The notes beneath the pieces are model-generated. The model saw only the letters and a list, made by a program, of their open reading frames with translations. It ran no database searches and had not been told where the DNA came from. From contig CAJMKK010000007.1 in assembly GCA_905214105.1 (NCBI GenBank), positions 54,192 to 118,191 of the forward strand: a DNA stretch of 64,000 nucleotides. The letters run 5' to 3'. Made by a program: the position numbers and the translations under genes. This stretch comes from an uncultured bacterium. Its GTDB lineage: Bacteria; Actinomycetota; Coriobacteriia; Coriobacteriales; Coriobacteriaceae. Of this stretch, positions 17,575-25,935 are shown one piece after another; position 1 is the first letter of the stretch, and every line of letters begins with the position of its first letter.

Positions 17575-18432
17575 TTAGAGATATTCAAGGAATCGAGCGG
17601 CGGCAAGCGAAACGTCAGCCGTGCGATATATCGCGTTGATCTGCCGATGGGGATGTCCCTCGAGCGGACGCACGGCGACATCGAACTGACAGCGGCGCAA
17701 GATGAGCGCCGGAAGAATACTCACGCCCAGACCGTCCTCGACCATGGCCATAATCGCATAATCATCCCAGGTCGATAGCTTAGAACGCACCGCCAGACCC
17801 GCGCGGCGAAACAGCGGCGTAATCTCGTCGTCGCTACCGCGTTCCAGAAGAATAAACTGCTCGTTGGCCAAATCGGCAAGGGAAACGACCTCCGCGGTGG
17901 CAAGCGAGGAGTCCGCTGGCACCACGGCCATCAGCTCGTCTTGCACCAACGGCCGCGACGCCATGCCGGCGCCGCGTGGCTCGCGCGGAATAAAGCCCAG
18001 GTCGCAGCGGCCTTCCGCCACCCATTGCTCAATCTCGGAGTAATCACCCATCAGCAGCTCGTAATCGACATCCGGGTGATCAGCGCGAAACCGCGCGATC
18101 ACCGGCGGCAGTACATGGGTCGCCACACTCGAGAATGTACCGATACAGATCTTGCCACGCATGAGCCCCCGCATCTCGTCCACGCGTCGCTGCAGGCGGC
18201 CAAACTCTTCGCATAACGCCTCGACTGCCGGCATGATCTGCTGCCCATCGGCAGAAAGCACCACACCCTCGCGGCTGCGGTCGAGCACCTTAAAACCCCA
18301 ATCGGTCTCAAGGTCGCCCACCATGCGGCTCACGCCCGACTGCGAATAGCTCAGCCGCTCGGCGGCGCGCGTAAAACTGCCGGCCCGCACGGTCTCGAGC
18401 AGAACCTGCATCTTTTGAATATTCGTTTCCAC
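17575..18432 (-). CDS. LysR-family regulator (divergent from EamA transporter 1)
   Basis: A 285-aa LysR protein. The N-terminal winged helix (about residues 5-65, SFTRAAERLSYSQSGVSRMVGDLE) is followed by a periplasmic-binding-protein-like effector domain (GKICIGTFSSVATHVLPPVI). It starts with GTG at 18432, preceded by GGAGGGG. It is divergent from an EamA permease gene 118 bp away, so it probably controls that gene. It is similar in plan and wording (VATHVLPPVI, EDGLGVSILPAL) to the LysR at 57423, also paired with an EamA permease. Effector unknown. Confidence 0.92.
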   Translation of the reverse strand: METNIQKMQVLLETVRAGSFTRAAERLSYSQSGVSRMVGDLETDWGFKVLDRSREGVVLSADGQQIMPAVEALCEEFGRLQRRVDEMRGLMRGKICIGTFSSVATHVLPPVIARFRADHPDVDYELLMGDYSEIEQWVAEGRCDLGFIPREPRGAGMASRPLVQDELMAVVPADSSLATAEVVSLADLANEQFILLERGSDDEITPLFRRAGLAVRSKLSTWDDYAIMAMVEDGLGVSILPALILRRCQFDVAVRPLEGHPHRQINAIYRTADVSLAAARFLEYL

Positions 18433-18517
18433 GGCACCCCTCCACCTTTACATGAGTTTTTGTCATGTTATCCATGCATTATATTCGCTTTTCTTCTAAA
18501 GCCACCTCACCCATAGT

Positions 18518-18527
18518 GAACATGTTC
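18518..18527. promoter_or_regulatory. Palindrome before EamA transporter 1
   Basis: GAACATGTTC is a perfect 10-bp palindrome 23 bp before the permease start. A looser CATGA-N7-TCATG repeat lies upstream (about 18452-18468). Either could be the LysR site. Confidence 0.35.
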
Positions 18528-18550
18528 GGATATAGAGGGGATGTCAGCAC

Positions 18551-19462
18551 ATGAACAACGGATTGTTTACGTACTTAGCAGCATTGCTATTGTTTGGCTC
18601 CAACGGCATCATCGCCGCTGCCATCGCGCTGCCGAGCTCCGATATCGTACTGTTGCGCACGTTTTTGGGCGCTCTCACCCTTGCCGCCATCCTCTTCATA
18701 ACCAAGCGCCATAACCTGCAGGCTCCGTCTCGCCCCCGCGAGGCCGCAGCGCTCATCGTCTCGGGCGCCGCGCTGGGCGCCAGCTGGATTTTCCTGTTCC
18801 GCGCCTATCAGACGATCGGCGTTGGTATCTCCTCGCTGTTGTATTACTGTGGCCCCATCATCGTTATGGCCCTCTCCCCGCTCATTTTTGGCGAAAAGCT
18901 GACCGGCGGCAAAATCGCCGGCTTTGTCGCCGTCGCCTGCGGTGCTTTTCTCATTGCAGCGCAAGGTCTAGGCGGCAATATGCCCATTGCGGGCATCGTC
19001 TGTGGAATCGCCTCGGCCTTCTGCTATGCATTGATGGTCATCGCCAGCAAGGGTGCGCCGCACATCGAGGGCCTCGAGAACTCCGCACTCCAAGTGAGCG
19101 CCGCCTTTGTGACCGCACTGGCCCTCACGCTCATCACGCAGGGCGCTCCCTCGTTCCTGTCCGCCGGCGTCGCCGCCAGCATTGATTGGCGCGCCGTCGC
19201 TATGCTCGGCGTCGTCAACACCGGCATTGGTTGCCTGCTCTACTTTAGCGCCGTCGCCAAGCTGCCCGTCCAGACCGTCGCCGTCGTCGGCTACCTCGAG
19301 CCGCTTTCGGCGGTCGTGTTCTCGGCCGCCCTTTTGGGTGAAGCCATAACACCGGTCCGCCTGATGGGCGCCGCGCTTATCATCGGCGGCGCGATTTTTT
19401 GCGAACTCGCCGGCAAACGCGCAAACGCCAAGGCTGGCATCGCCCAGACAGCACGTGCTTAA
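18551..19462 (+). CDS. EamA/DMT-family permease 1
   Basis: A 303-aa integral membrane protein with about ten hydrophobic spans in two five-span EamA halves. The second half begins about residue 150 (MPIAGIVCGIASAFCYALM) and contains the typical GYLEPLSAVVFSAALLGE. These proteins move metabolites or amino acids across the membrane, often as exporters; the substrate is not deducible. AGAGGGG lies before the ATG. Divergent from a LysR gene that probably controls it. The same LysR/EamA layout recurs at 57.4-59.4 kb. Confidence 0.92.
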   Translation: MNNGLFTYLAALLLFGSNGIIAAAIALPSSDIVLLRTFLGALTLAAILFITKRHNLQAPSRPREAAALIVSGAALGASWIFLFRAYQTIGVGISSLLYYCGPIIVMALSPLIFGEKLTGGKIAGFVAVACGAFLIAAQGLGGNMPIAGIVCGIASAFCYALMVIASKGAPHIEGLENSALQVSAAFVTALALTLITQGAPSFLSAGVAASIDWRAVAMLGVVNTGIGCLLYFSAVAKLPVQTVAVVGYLEPLSAVVFSAALLGEAITPVRLMGAALIIGGAIFCELAGKRANAKAGIAQTARA

Positions 19463-19599
19463 AAGCCCCTGCTTTGAAATGCTACCTGCGTAGATAAATA
19501 ATCCCCAGCTGAGGATTATTGTCTAAAATAACCCGATGTGCCAAACTGCTCTTATGTATAAAGACGGCATAAAGTTTTTTGTCCTAGACAGATAACCGG

Positions 19600-21846
19600 A
19601 TGTCTAAGGGAGTCCTCGTGGCACACAACAAACTGGAGGCAAACCTCCAAGACCAGCGCGGGCAAGGCGGGCACGGAGCCATCCCCCTCTCCGCTGGCAT
19701 GCTGCTCGTAACGCTCGGCGTCGTCTATGGCGACATCGGCACGAGCCCCATGTACACCATGAAATCAATCGTCGCCAACAACGGCGGCATCGGTACCGTC
19801 AGCGAGGACATGATCCTGGGCGCGCTTTCGCTCGTCATCTGGACCATGACGCTCGTGACCACGGTCAAGTACGTGGTAATCGCCATGAAGGCCGACAACC
19901 ACAACGAAGGCGGCATCTTCGCCCTGTTCAGCCTCGTACGCAAGGTGGCACCATGGCTGATTCTGCCCGCCATGATCGGCGGCGCGGCGCTGCTCGCCGA
20001 CGGCATCCTCACCCCCGCCGTCACGGTCACCACAGCCATCGAGGGTCTGCGCACCATCGAATGGGGCCATGCGCTGCTGGGCGACGGCCAGACCAACGTC
20101 ATCATCATCACCATCATCATTATCTGCGGCCTATTTGCCATGCAGCGCGCCGGCACCTCGTCAATCGGCAAGCTGTTCGGCCCGCTCATGACGCTGTGGT
20201 TCCTGTTCCTGGCAGGCGCCGGTCTGTTCAACATGCTCGGCAACCTGTCCATCTTGCGCGCGCTCAACCCCATCCGCGGCATTATGTTCCTGTTCTCGCC
20301 CATCAACCATTCGGGCATTATGGTGCTCGGCTTTGTCTTCCTGTCGACAACCGGTGCCGAGGCACTCTACTCGGACATGGGCCACGTGGGCAAGGCAAAC
20401 ATCTATGCATCCTGGCCATTTGTTAAGGCGGCCCTTATCCTCAACTATCTGGGTCAGGGAGCTTGGCTGCTCGCCAATAACTCCAACCCCCAGATGCTCG
20501 CGATGGATATCGTCAACCCGTTCTATATGATGCTCCCCGAGCCCCTACGCCCCTTTGCCATCGTGCTTTCGGCCGTGGCGGCCATCATCGCCTCACAGGC
20601 GCTCATCACCGGCTCGTTCTCGCTGGTATCCGAGGCAACGCGCCTCAACCTTATGCCGCACCTGCGCATCCACTACCCCAGCGACACCAAGGGCCAGCTC
20701 TATATTCCACTCGTCAACAACATCATGTGGGTCGGCTGCATCTTCATTGTGCTGCTGTTCCAGAACTCCGAGCGCATGGAGAGCGCCTATGGCCTCGCCA
20801 TTACCGTGACCATGCTTATGACCACCACGCTGCTGACGAGCTATATCGCCGGCATCCTCAAGCACAAGCTGGGCGCCTGCGTCTTCGCCCTGCTCTTCGG
20901 TGCCATTGAGCTGTGCTTCTTCGCCTCGTGCCTCACCATGTTCTTTGACGGCGGCTACGTAATGATCTTCTTGGCCTCGCTGCTGTTTGGCCTTATGTAC
21001 GTGTGGCGCCGCGGCACCGCCATCGAGCGCACGCAGACGATCCTGCTGCCCGTCTCCAAGTACATTGACCAGCTCAACCGCCTGCGCAACGACGAGACCT
21101 ACCCCGTGCTCGCCGACAATCTGGTGTTCCTCACCAACAGCCCCGACCCGCTCACGCTCGACCGCGACGTGCTCTATTCCATCTTGGATAAGCATCCCAA
21201 GCGCGCCAAGGCATACTGGTTCATCAACGTGCACGTTACCGACGAGCCCTATACGCACGAGTATTCCGTCGAGACCTTTGGCACGGACTTTTTGTTCCGC
21301 GTGCGCCTGGACTTGGGCTTTAAGGTCAACCAGCGCGTTAATGCCTACCTGCGCCAAATCGTTGGCGACTTGATGGCATCGGGTGAGCTGCCGCCGCAGC
21401 ATCACACCTACTCCATCTACGAGACGCGCGGCAACGTGGGCGACTTCCGTTTTTGTATGCTGCGCAAGATGCTCGCCCCCGAAACGGACATCAACCGCAA
21501 TGACCACCGCGTGATGGCCATCAAGTACGCCGTCCGCCGCGCCTGCGGAAGCCCGGCACGCTGGTACGGTCTCGAGAACTCGGCCATCATCATCGAGTAC
21601 GTGCCGCTGTTTGCCCGCATGCGCCCGGCCGTTAAGCTCGTGCGCACCCAAGTGCCGCTCGAGGTTCAGATCGAAGAGGCCGAAGAAATGGAAGTCGACA
21701 TCTTCTCGGACGACCTGGTCAACGGCAACGAAGCCGGTAAGAATATGAACGTCGATCCCACTGAGCTGCTCGAGAGCGTCGCAGATACGCCCGAACAGCA
21801 ACTCGACGGACTCGAGAGCACCCAGTTCAACGACGCCAACTTCTAA
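19600..21846 (+). CDS. kup: KUP potassium uptake transporter
   Basis: A 748-aa Kup/HAK transporter. After about 25 soluble residues come twelve or so membrane spans starting with LVTLGVVYGDIGTSPMYTMKS, the family signature (GDIGTSPLY-like). A C-terminal cytoplasmic part of about 280 residues follows, longer and more acidic at the end than in E. coli Kup. It imports K+ with H+. A GTG at 19618 with AAGGGAG upstream may be the true start; the ATG at 19600 has no clear site. It is monocistronic with its own terminator. Confidence 0.93.
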   Translation: MSKGVLVAHNKLEANLQDQRGQGGHGAIPLSAGMLLVTLGVVYGDIGTSPMYTMKSIVANNGGIGTVSEDMILGALSLVIWTMTLVTTVKYVVIAMKADNHNEGGIFALFSLVRKVAPWLILPAMIGGAALLADGILTPAVTVTTAIEGLRTIEWGHALLGDGQTNVIIITIIIICGLFAMQRAGTSSIGKLFGPLMTLWFLFLAGAGLFNMLGNLSILRALNPIRGIMFLFSPINHSGIMVLGFVFLSTTGAEALYSDMGHVGKANIYASWPFVKAALILNYLGQGAWLLANNSNPQMLAMDIVNPFYMMLPEPLRPFAIVLSAVAAIIASQALITGSFSLVSEATRLNLMPHLRIHYPSDTKGQLYIPLVNNIMWVGCIFIVLLFQNSERMESAYGLAITVTMLMTTTLLTSYIAGILKHKLGACVFALLFGAIELCFFASCLTMFFDGGYVMIFLASLLFGLMYVWRRGTAIERTQTILLPVSKYIDQLNRLRNDETYPVLADNLVFLTNSPDPLTLDRDVLYSILDKHPKRAKAYWFINVHVTDEPYTHEYSVETFGTDFLFRVRLDLGFKVNQRVNAYLRQIVGDLMASGELPPQHHTYSIYETRGNVGDFRFCMLRKMLAPETDINRNDHRVMAIKYAVRRACGSPARWYGLENSAIIIEYVPLFARMRPAVKLVRTQVPLEVQIEEAEEMEVDIFSDDLVNGNEAGKNMNVDPTELLESVADTPEQQLDGLESTQFNDANF

Positions 21847-21868
21847 CACGCCACCAGCCATTGACGAC

Positions 21869-21906
21869 AACGGCCTCGCATCTCATAAGAGGTGCGAGGC
21901 CGTTTT
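21869..21906. terminator. Bidirectional terminator between kup and bile salt hydrolase
   Basis: AACGGCCTCGCA, 14-base loop, TGCGAGGCCGTT, then TT. Located between convergent genes. Confidence 0.85.
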
Positions 21907-21927
21907 ATGTCGCAACGGACCAGTGAG

Positions 21928-22893
21928 CTACGAACGACGCGGCTCGGGAACCACGAGCCTATCGGGGCTCGCGCCCTCGGCATCCATCTGGCTCACGTAA
22001 CGAATCGACGGATCCCCATACATCGCGTAGTAATAATTGCCCGTGCGCGCGCTAAAGCATCCGGTATAGATAGTCTTCTCGAACTTGCCATCGCCCATCC
22101 TGGACGCCCCCTCAATCATCACCACGCCCTCGAGCGAGCGGAACATGCGAACGACGTTTTCGGTCTCGCTCTCCTTTTGCGGGTAATTGGCATTGAGGTA
22201 CGCCGCCTTTACAAAACGGCTCGGCGAATAGCAATCGCCCGGAATGCCGCGCATGCCGGCACCGGCTCCATAGGGCTTAAGCTCGGCGCCACGCCATGTC
22301 GCCGTCTGCGGAAAATCGCTTGTGGCGGTGATATAGGTGCGCAGGTTTTCCATGTGCCACGGGAAGGTCGGCTGGTTGGCAAGGGTGTCGACCGGATCGT
22401 CGTATACATGCAGGCCGTCAGCCATCATCTCGACCACGATGCTGCGCTGGCTGTCGCCGATAATCCAATGGAGCAGCGACACGCCCAGCCCCTCTCCGGC
22501 AGATTTGGCGACAATCACCGTGTCGCGCAGCGCGGCCTCGACCTCATCGACCGTCGAGAACGTCGCTGCCACCCACAGGGGAAACTCATAGGCCGCGATA
22601 TTGTTCTTGCCGTCAACCGGACCCTCGGCATACTCGGCATAGCCGGGAAAGTTGAGTCCCGCCACAGCCAGACCTGCATCGTTACCGCAGTCGAAAAACA
22701 TGGGATAGTTCTTGTAATCGATGCACATACCGATCACCGCGTGTGCCGCCGACGCATCGTCGATAAACGAATACGGAATGTGAAACCCGCGCGGCATCAC
22801 GCGAACCTGTTGGCCGTAGTCAAAGCTCCAGTCGAGGTTGCGGCCCAGATACATGTGGCCGGAATTATCGGTAAATCGAATGCTCGTACACAT
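21928..22893 (-). CDS. Bile salt hydrolase / choloylglycine hydrolase family
   Basis: A 321-aa Ntn hydrolase. The ATG at 22893 (AGGAGG upstream) gives Met-Cys, so after Met removal Cys2 is the N-terminal nucleophile. Arg18 and Asp21 (GRNLDW) fit the known catalytic positions. Asn81 in GLNFPG and Arg in SPSRFVKAA match the oxyanion and late catalytic residues. It cleaves glycine or taurine from conjugated bile acids; penicillin V acylase activity is the alternative within the family. No signal peptide, so cytoplasmic. The longer frame from 22956 would hide the nucleophile. It follows a def-like gene and its terminator. Confidence 0.9.
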   Translation of the reverse strand: MCTSIRFTDNSGHMYLGRNLDWSFDYGQQVRVMPRGFHIPYSFIDDASAAHAVIGMCIDYKNYPMFFDCGNDAGLAVAGLNFPGYAEYAEGPVDGKNNIAAYEFPLWVAATFSTVDEVEAALRDTVIVAKSAGEGLGVSLLHWIIGDSQRSIVVEMMADGLHVYDDPVDTLANQPTFPWHMENLRTYITATSDFPQTATWRGAELKPYGAGAGMRGIPGDCYSPSRFVKAAYLNANYPQKESETENVVRMFRSLEGVVMIEGASRMGDGKFEKTIYTGCFSARTGNYYYAMYGDPSIRYVSQMDAEGASPDRLVVPEPRRS

Positions 22894-22959
22894 AGCGCCT
22901 CCTAGCTTTACGTTCTTGCTAATTTCATTGTCTCCAAACAAAAAGGCGCTAAACACAAA

Positions 22960-22997
22960 AGCCCGGACATGACAACAATGTCACGCCCGGGACAAAA
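22960..22997 (-). terminator. Terminator downstream of the def-like gene and element D
   Basis: On the minus strand CCCGGGCGTGACA, loop TTGT, TGTCATGTCCGGG, then CTTTTGTGTTT. It separates the def-like gene from the bile salt hydrolase gene. Confidence 0.7.
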
Positions 22998-23050
22998 GCA
23001 CAGGCTCAATCCCCGATCAAATCACTCGACCGGAAATAACCGAACAGGTC

Positions 23051-23160
23051 GGTTTAAAGTGTCGAGGTGCCGCAGATTGGCGTGAAAGAGGAGCGCAGCG
23101 TACTAACGGTACGTAAGCGACGATTGAACGCCAAGGTGCGGTGCATCGGCGCTTTAAACC
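23051..23160 (+). ncRNA. Folded repeat element, copy D
   Basis: The outer stem GGTTTAAAG pairs with CTTTAAACC. Inside, CCGCA-GA-TTGGCGT faces ACGCCAA-GG-TGCGG, GAAAGAGGA faces ACGATTGA, and the apical hairpin contains CGTAC/GTACG. The purine loop (GA/GG) is the same as in copies B and C but with sides swapped. It has no separate 3' hairpin. It overlaps the stop codon of the minus-strand def-like gene. Confidence 0.6.
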
Positions 23161-23573
23161 AACTTTCCTAGACAGTGGTCAATCATATGCTGAATCATCT
23201 GCGCCTCGAAGCCCACAAAGTCCTGCTTGCGCTCGCGCATCTTGCCGTCGACGATCACGTCATAAGCGACCTTGCACTTGATATAGCGCGTGGACTTGGT
23301 GACCTCCTCGTGCGTCAGGCAGCTCTCCTCCATCTTGCTGGCGCCCAGGCCAAACACCAGACGGGGGTTGTAGAGCACGTGGGGCTCGCCGGCATCGTCC
23401 AGGTAGACGCAAACCTTCTTGGTAACGCCAATCTGGTTAGCGGCCAAGCAGCCGGCATCATCGAGCGACTTGATGGTATCGATCAGGTCCTGAGCAACCG
23501 ACTCGTCCTCGACGGTCGCAACCTCGCAACGCTGGGACAGGATAGCCTCGTCGTGGCAAAGCTCTTTAATCAT
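23154..23573 (-). CDS. Divergent peptide deformylase homologue lacking the catalytic Glu
   Basis: A 139-aa protein. Motif 1 is intact (GCLAANQIG, Gln47). Motif 2 is ESCLT instead of EGCLS (Cys85 kept). Motif 3 reads QHMIDH, so the metal ligands His129 and His133 remain but the catalytic Glu is Met130. Loss of this Glu abolishes deformylase activity in characterised enzymes, so another role or a very weak enzyme is inferred. The start at 23573 is chosen because GGAGG lies within the preceding codons. The stop lies inside element D. Compare the homologue at 15298. Confidence 0.8.
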   Translation of the reverse strand: MIKELCHDEAILSQRCEVATVEDESVAQDLIDTIKSLDDAGCLAANQIGVTKKVCVYLDDAGEPHVLYNPRLVFGLGASKMEESCLTHEEVTKSTRYIKCKVAYDVIVDGKMRERKQDFVGFEAQMIQHMIDHCLGKLV

Positions 23574-23766
23574 ACGTTCCTCCATAGGGGTCGTTGTAAC
23601 CGCTTAAGTATACGGTACCCACACATTTTCATGCGAAAAATACCGTCCGTCTGCTACAAAGCGCCGAACATCAACATGCGAGGAACAACAGCGTCGTAAA
23701 GGGGCTATAGTGGGTGAGTTCGTGTCAATCGGCCTAAACTCGGGGCCGAACAAGGAAAGGGTATGC

Positions 23767-25077
23767 ATGGACGAACTTTTTCACGTCAGTGAGCGCAAGT
23801 CCACAATCGGGACCGAACTTCGCGCTGGACTGACAACATTCCTGGCGATGGCCTACATCATCGCCGTCAACCCCGCGGTGCTCTCGGGCGCCGGCATCGA
23901 TGCGGGAGCGCTCGCCTGCGCCACCTGCCTGGGCGCCGGCATCATGACCATCTGCATGGGCATCTTCGCCAACCGCCCGCTCGCCTGCGCGTCGGGCTTA
24001 GGCGTCAACGCGATGATCGCCGGAATCACCACCACCGTCTGCGGCGGTGACTGGCACGTGGCCATGAGCGTCATCTTCCTTGAGGGCGTCGTCATCTTGC
24101 TGCTCGTGCTCTGTGGCCTGCGCGAGGCCATCATGGACGCCATCCCGGTTGTCCTGCGTCACGCCATCTCGGTGGGCCTGGGCCTGTTCATCGCCATGAT
24201 TGGCCTGTGCGATGCCGGCATTATCACCGCTGGCGCCGGTACACTCGTCGGTCTGGGCGACATCACCTCCCCCACCTTCATCGTCGGCATCATCTCCATC
24301 CTGGTGACGGTCGCCCTCGCCTGCCGCAACGTCCCCGGCTCGCTGCTCATCGGCATCGTCGTCGCCGTCATCGCCGGTATCCCCCTAGGTGTGACCCAGG
24401 CTCCGACCGGTATCATCGCCCCGCTCGACTTCTCGAGCATCGGTGGCCCCATCGCCGACGCCGGCGGCGTGCCCGCCATCGCCAAGGTCCTTACCGACCC
24501 CGCGCTCCTCGTCATCTCGTTCTCGCTGCTCATGAGTGACTTCTTCGACACCATGGGCACCGCGATGGCCGTGGCCAAGCAGGGTGAGTTCCTCACCGAC
24601 GACGGCAACGTCGAGAATATCAAAGAGATCCTGATCGTCGACTCCGCCGCCGCCGCTGTGGGCGGTTTCATGGGCGTCTCCTCCATCACCACCTTCGTCG
24701 AGTCCACTTCCGGCGCCGCCGACGGTGGCCGCACGGGCCTCACCTCCGTCACCACCGGCGTGTTGTTCATTCTCGCCGCGTTCTTCTCCCCCGTCGTCTC
24801 CATCGTTTCCAGTGCCGCCACCTGCGGCGCCCTGGTCTACGTCGGCTACCTCATGATGAGCGAGGCCTCCGAGATCGACTGGTCCGACGTGTCGCAGGGC
24901 TTCCCGGCATTCATGATCGTCGCCGGCGTGCCCTTCACCTACTCCATCTCTGCCGGCATTGGCCTGGGCTTTATCGCCTACGTGGTCGTCGCGCTCTTTA
25001 AGGGCGAGGCCTCCAAGATCAAGCCGCTCATGTGGATCGCAGCCCTTGCCTTCCTCGTCTACTTCTTCGTGGCGTAA
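23767..25077 (+). CDS. Purine (guanine/hypoxanthine/xanthine) permease, AzgA-like NCS2
   Basis: A 436-aa membrane protein. Signatures are STIGTELRAGLTTFLAMAYI at the N-terminus, NPAVLSGAG, the GLGVNAM segment, SLLMSDFFDTMGTAMAVAKQGEF (D-x-F-D-T-x-G-T) and the later GVSSITTFVESTSGAADGGRTGL. This is the AzgA/PbuG subgroup, which imports adenine, guanine or hypoxanthine with protons. AAGGAAAGG lies before the ATG at 23767. No purine riboswitch aptamer was seen upstream. It has its own terminator. Confidence 0.93.
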   Translation: MDELFHVSERKSTIGTELRAGLTTFLAMAYIIAVNPAVLSGAGIDAGALACATCLGAGIMTICMGIFANRPLACASGLGVNAMIAGITTTVCGGDWHVAMSVIFLEGVVILLLVLCGLREAIMDAIPVVLRHAISVGLGLFIAMIGLCDAGIITAGAGTLVGLGDITSPTFIVGIISILVTVALACRNVPGSLLIGIVVAVIAGIPLGVTQAPTGIIAPLDFSSIGGPIADAGGVPAIAKVLTDPALLVISFSLLMSDFFDTMGTAMAVAKQGEFLTDDGNVENIKEILIVDSAAAAVGGFMGVSSITTFVESTSGAADGGRTGLTSVTTGVLFILAAFFSPVVSIVSSAATCGALVYVGYLMMSEASEIDWSDVSQGFPAFMIVAGVPFTYSISAGIGLGFIAYVVVALFKGEASKIKPLMWIAALAFLVYFFVA

Positions 25078-25103
25078 CGGCATAGTCTGCTAAAGCAAAA
25101 CAA

Positions 25104-25143
25104 CAAGGCGCGGAGTCGCATCGAGCGGTTCCGCGCCTTTTTT
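25104..25143 (+). terminator. Terminator of the purine permease gene
   Basis: AAGGCGCGGA, 15-base loop, TTCCGCGCCTT, TTTT. Confidence 0.9.
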
Positions 25144-25164
25144 AGCGTCTGCCCCCGTGCCAGC

Positions 25165-25878
25165 GTGCGACAATTGAGGCTGTCAATATCACAGCACCGA
25201 GAGAAGCCTGCCTTGGAAGCGCATCATAAGCAGATAACCGTTTATTCAGAGTGTGTGGAAGGCGCGCCCGTCATCTACCTCCCCGTGGTTATGGGCGACG
25301 GTAGTGAAGTCTACGAGCGCTGCCGAGAGCTCAACTGCCCGCCATTCACCCTTGTCGCCATTGGAGGGCTCGATTGGAATCGCGAGCTGAGCCCCTGGGA
25401 ATGTGAGGGAACCATACGAGATGCCGAGCCCTTTGGCGGACAGGCTGCTGGTTTTCTTGACGAGTTGTTGAAGCAGATAATCCCCCAGGCCGAATCATCG
25501 CTCCCGCAACCGCCCGCCTGGCGCGGCGTTGCCGGCTACTCGTTGGCGGGTCTTTTTGCACTGTGGGCACTTTGGCAAACAGATGTCTTTGAGCGCGCGG
25601 CGAGTGCGTCGGGGTCGCTGTGGTTCCCCGGCTTTATCGACTACGCGCGCGAGCGCACGATGACAGCTACGCCCGACGCCGCCTATCTGTCGCTCGGTAA
25701 AAAGGAAACCAAGACGCCCAACCGCATGATGCGGCACGTACTCGACGATACGCGCGCGATGGAAGAGCTGTTTATCGAGCGCAACATTCCAACAACGCTG
25801 GAGCTCAACCCCGGCAATCACTTTGCCCAAACTGACCTGCGCATGGCGCGCGGCATCCACTGGATATCGACTCATTAA
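25165..25878 (+). CDS. Alpha/beta hydrolase, putative esterase (Fes/IroE-like)
   Basis: A 237-aa protein of the alpha/beta-hydrolase fold. The nucleophile elbow is GYSLAG (about residue 126-131), followed by LFALWALWQTDVFERAASASGSLWF, the standard segment of the putative esterase (esterase D/enterochelin esterase) family. A C-terminal His in GNHFAQTD fits the triad. The substrate is unknown. The start is uncertain: the GTG at 25165 has a poor site, and a TTG at 25213 is also possible. No signal peptide. Confidence 0.8.
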   Translation: MRQLRLSISQHREKPALEAHHKQITVYSECVEGAPVIYLPVVMGDGSEVYERCRELNCPPFTLVAIGGLDWNRELSPWECEGTIRDAEPFGGQAAGFLDELLKQIIPQAESSLPQPPAWRGVAGYSLAGLFALWALWQTDVFERAASASGSLWFPGFIDYARERTMTATPDAAYLSLGKKETKTPNRMMRHVLDDTRAMEELFIERNIPTTLELNPGNHFAQTDLRMARGIHWISTH

Positions 25879-25915
25879 AAATGGCGCCCACGCGTATGCA
25901 TGGGCGCCATTTTTT
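25877..25915. terminator. Bidirectional terminator between esterase and uracil permease
   Basis: AAAATGGCGCCCA, 10-base loop, TGGGCGCCATTTTTT. A-run and T-run on the two sides fit convergent use. Confidence 0.9.
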
Positions 25916-25935
25916 GATTTAGCTGGATGCAACTG

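Noticed and set aside
19463..19599. c-di-AMP riboswitch before kup
   Set aside because: Only a small AATAATCC/GGATTATT hairpin is seen; the ydaO core is absent.
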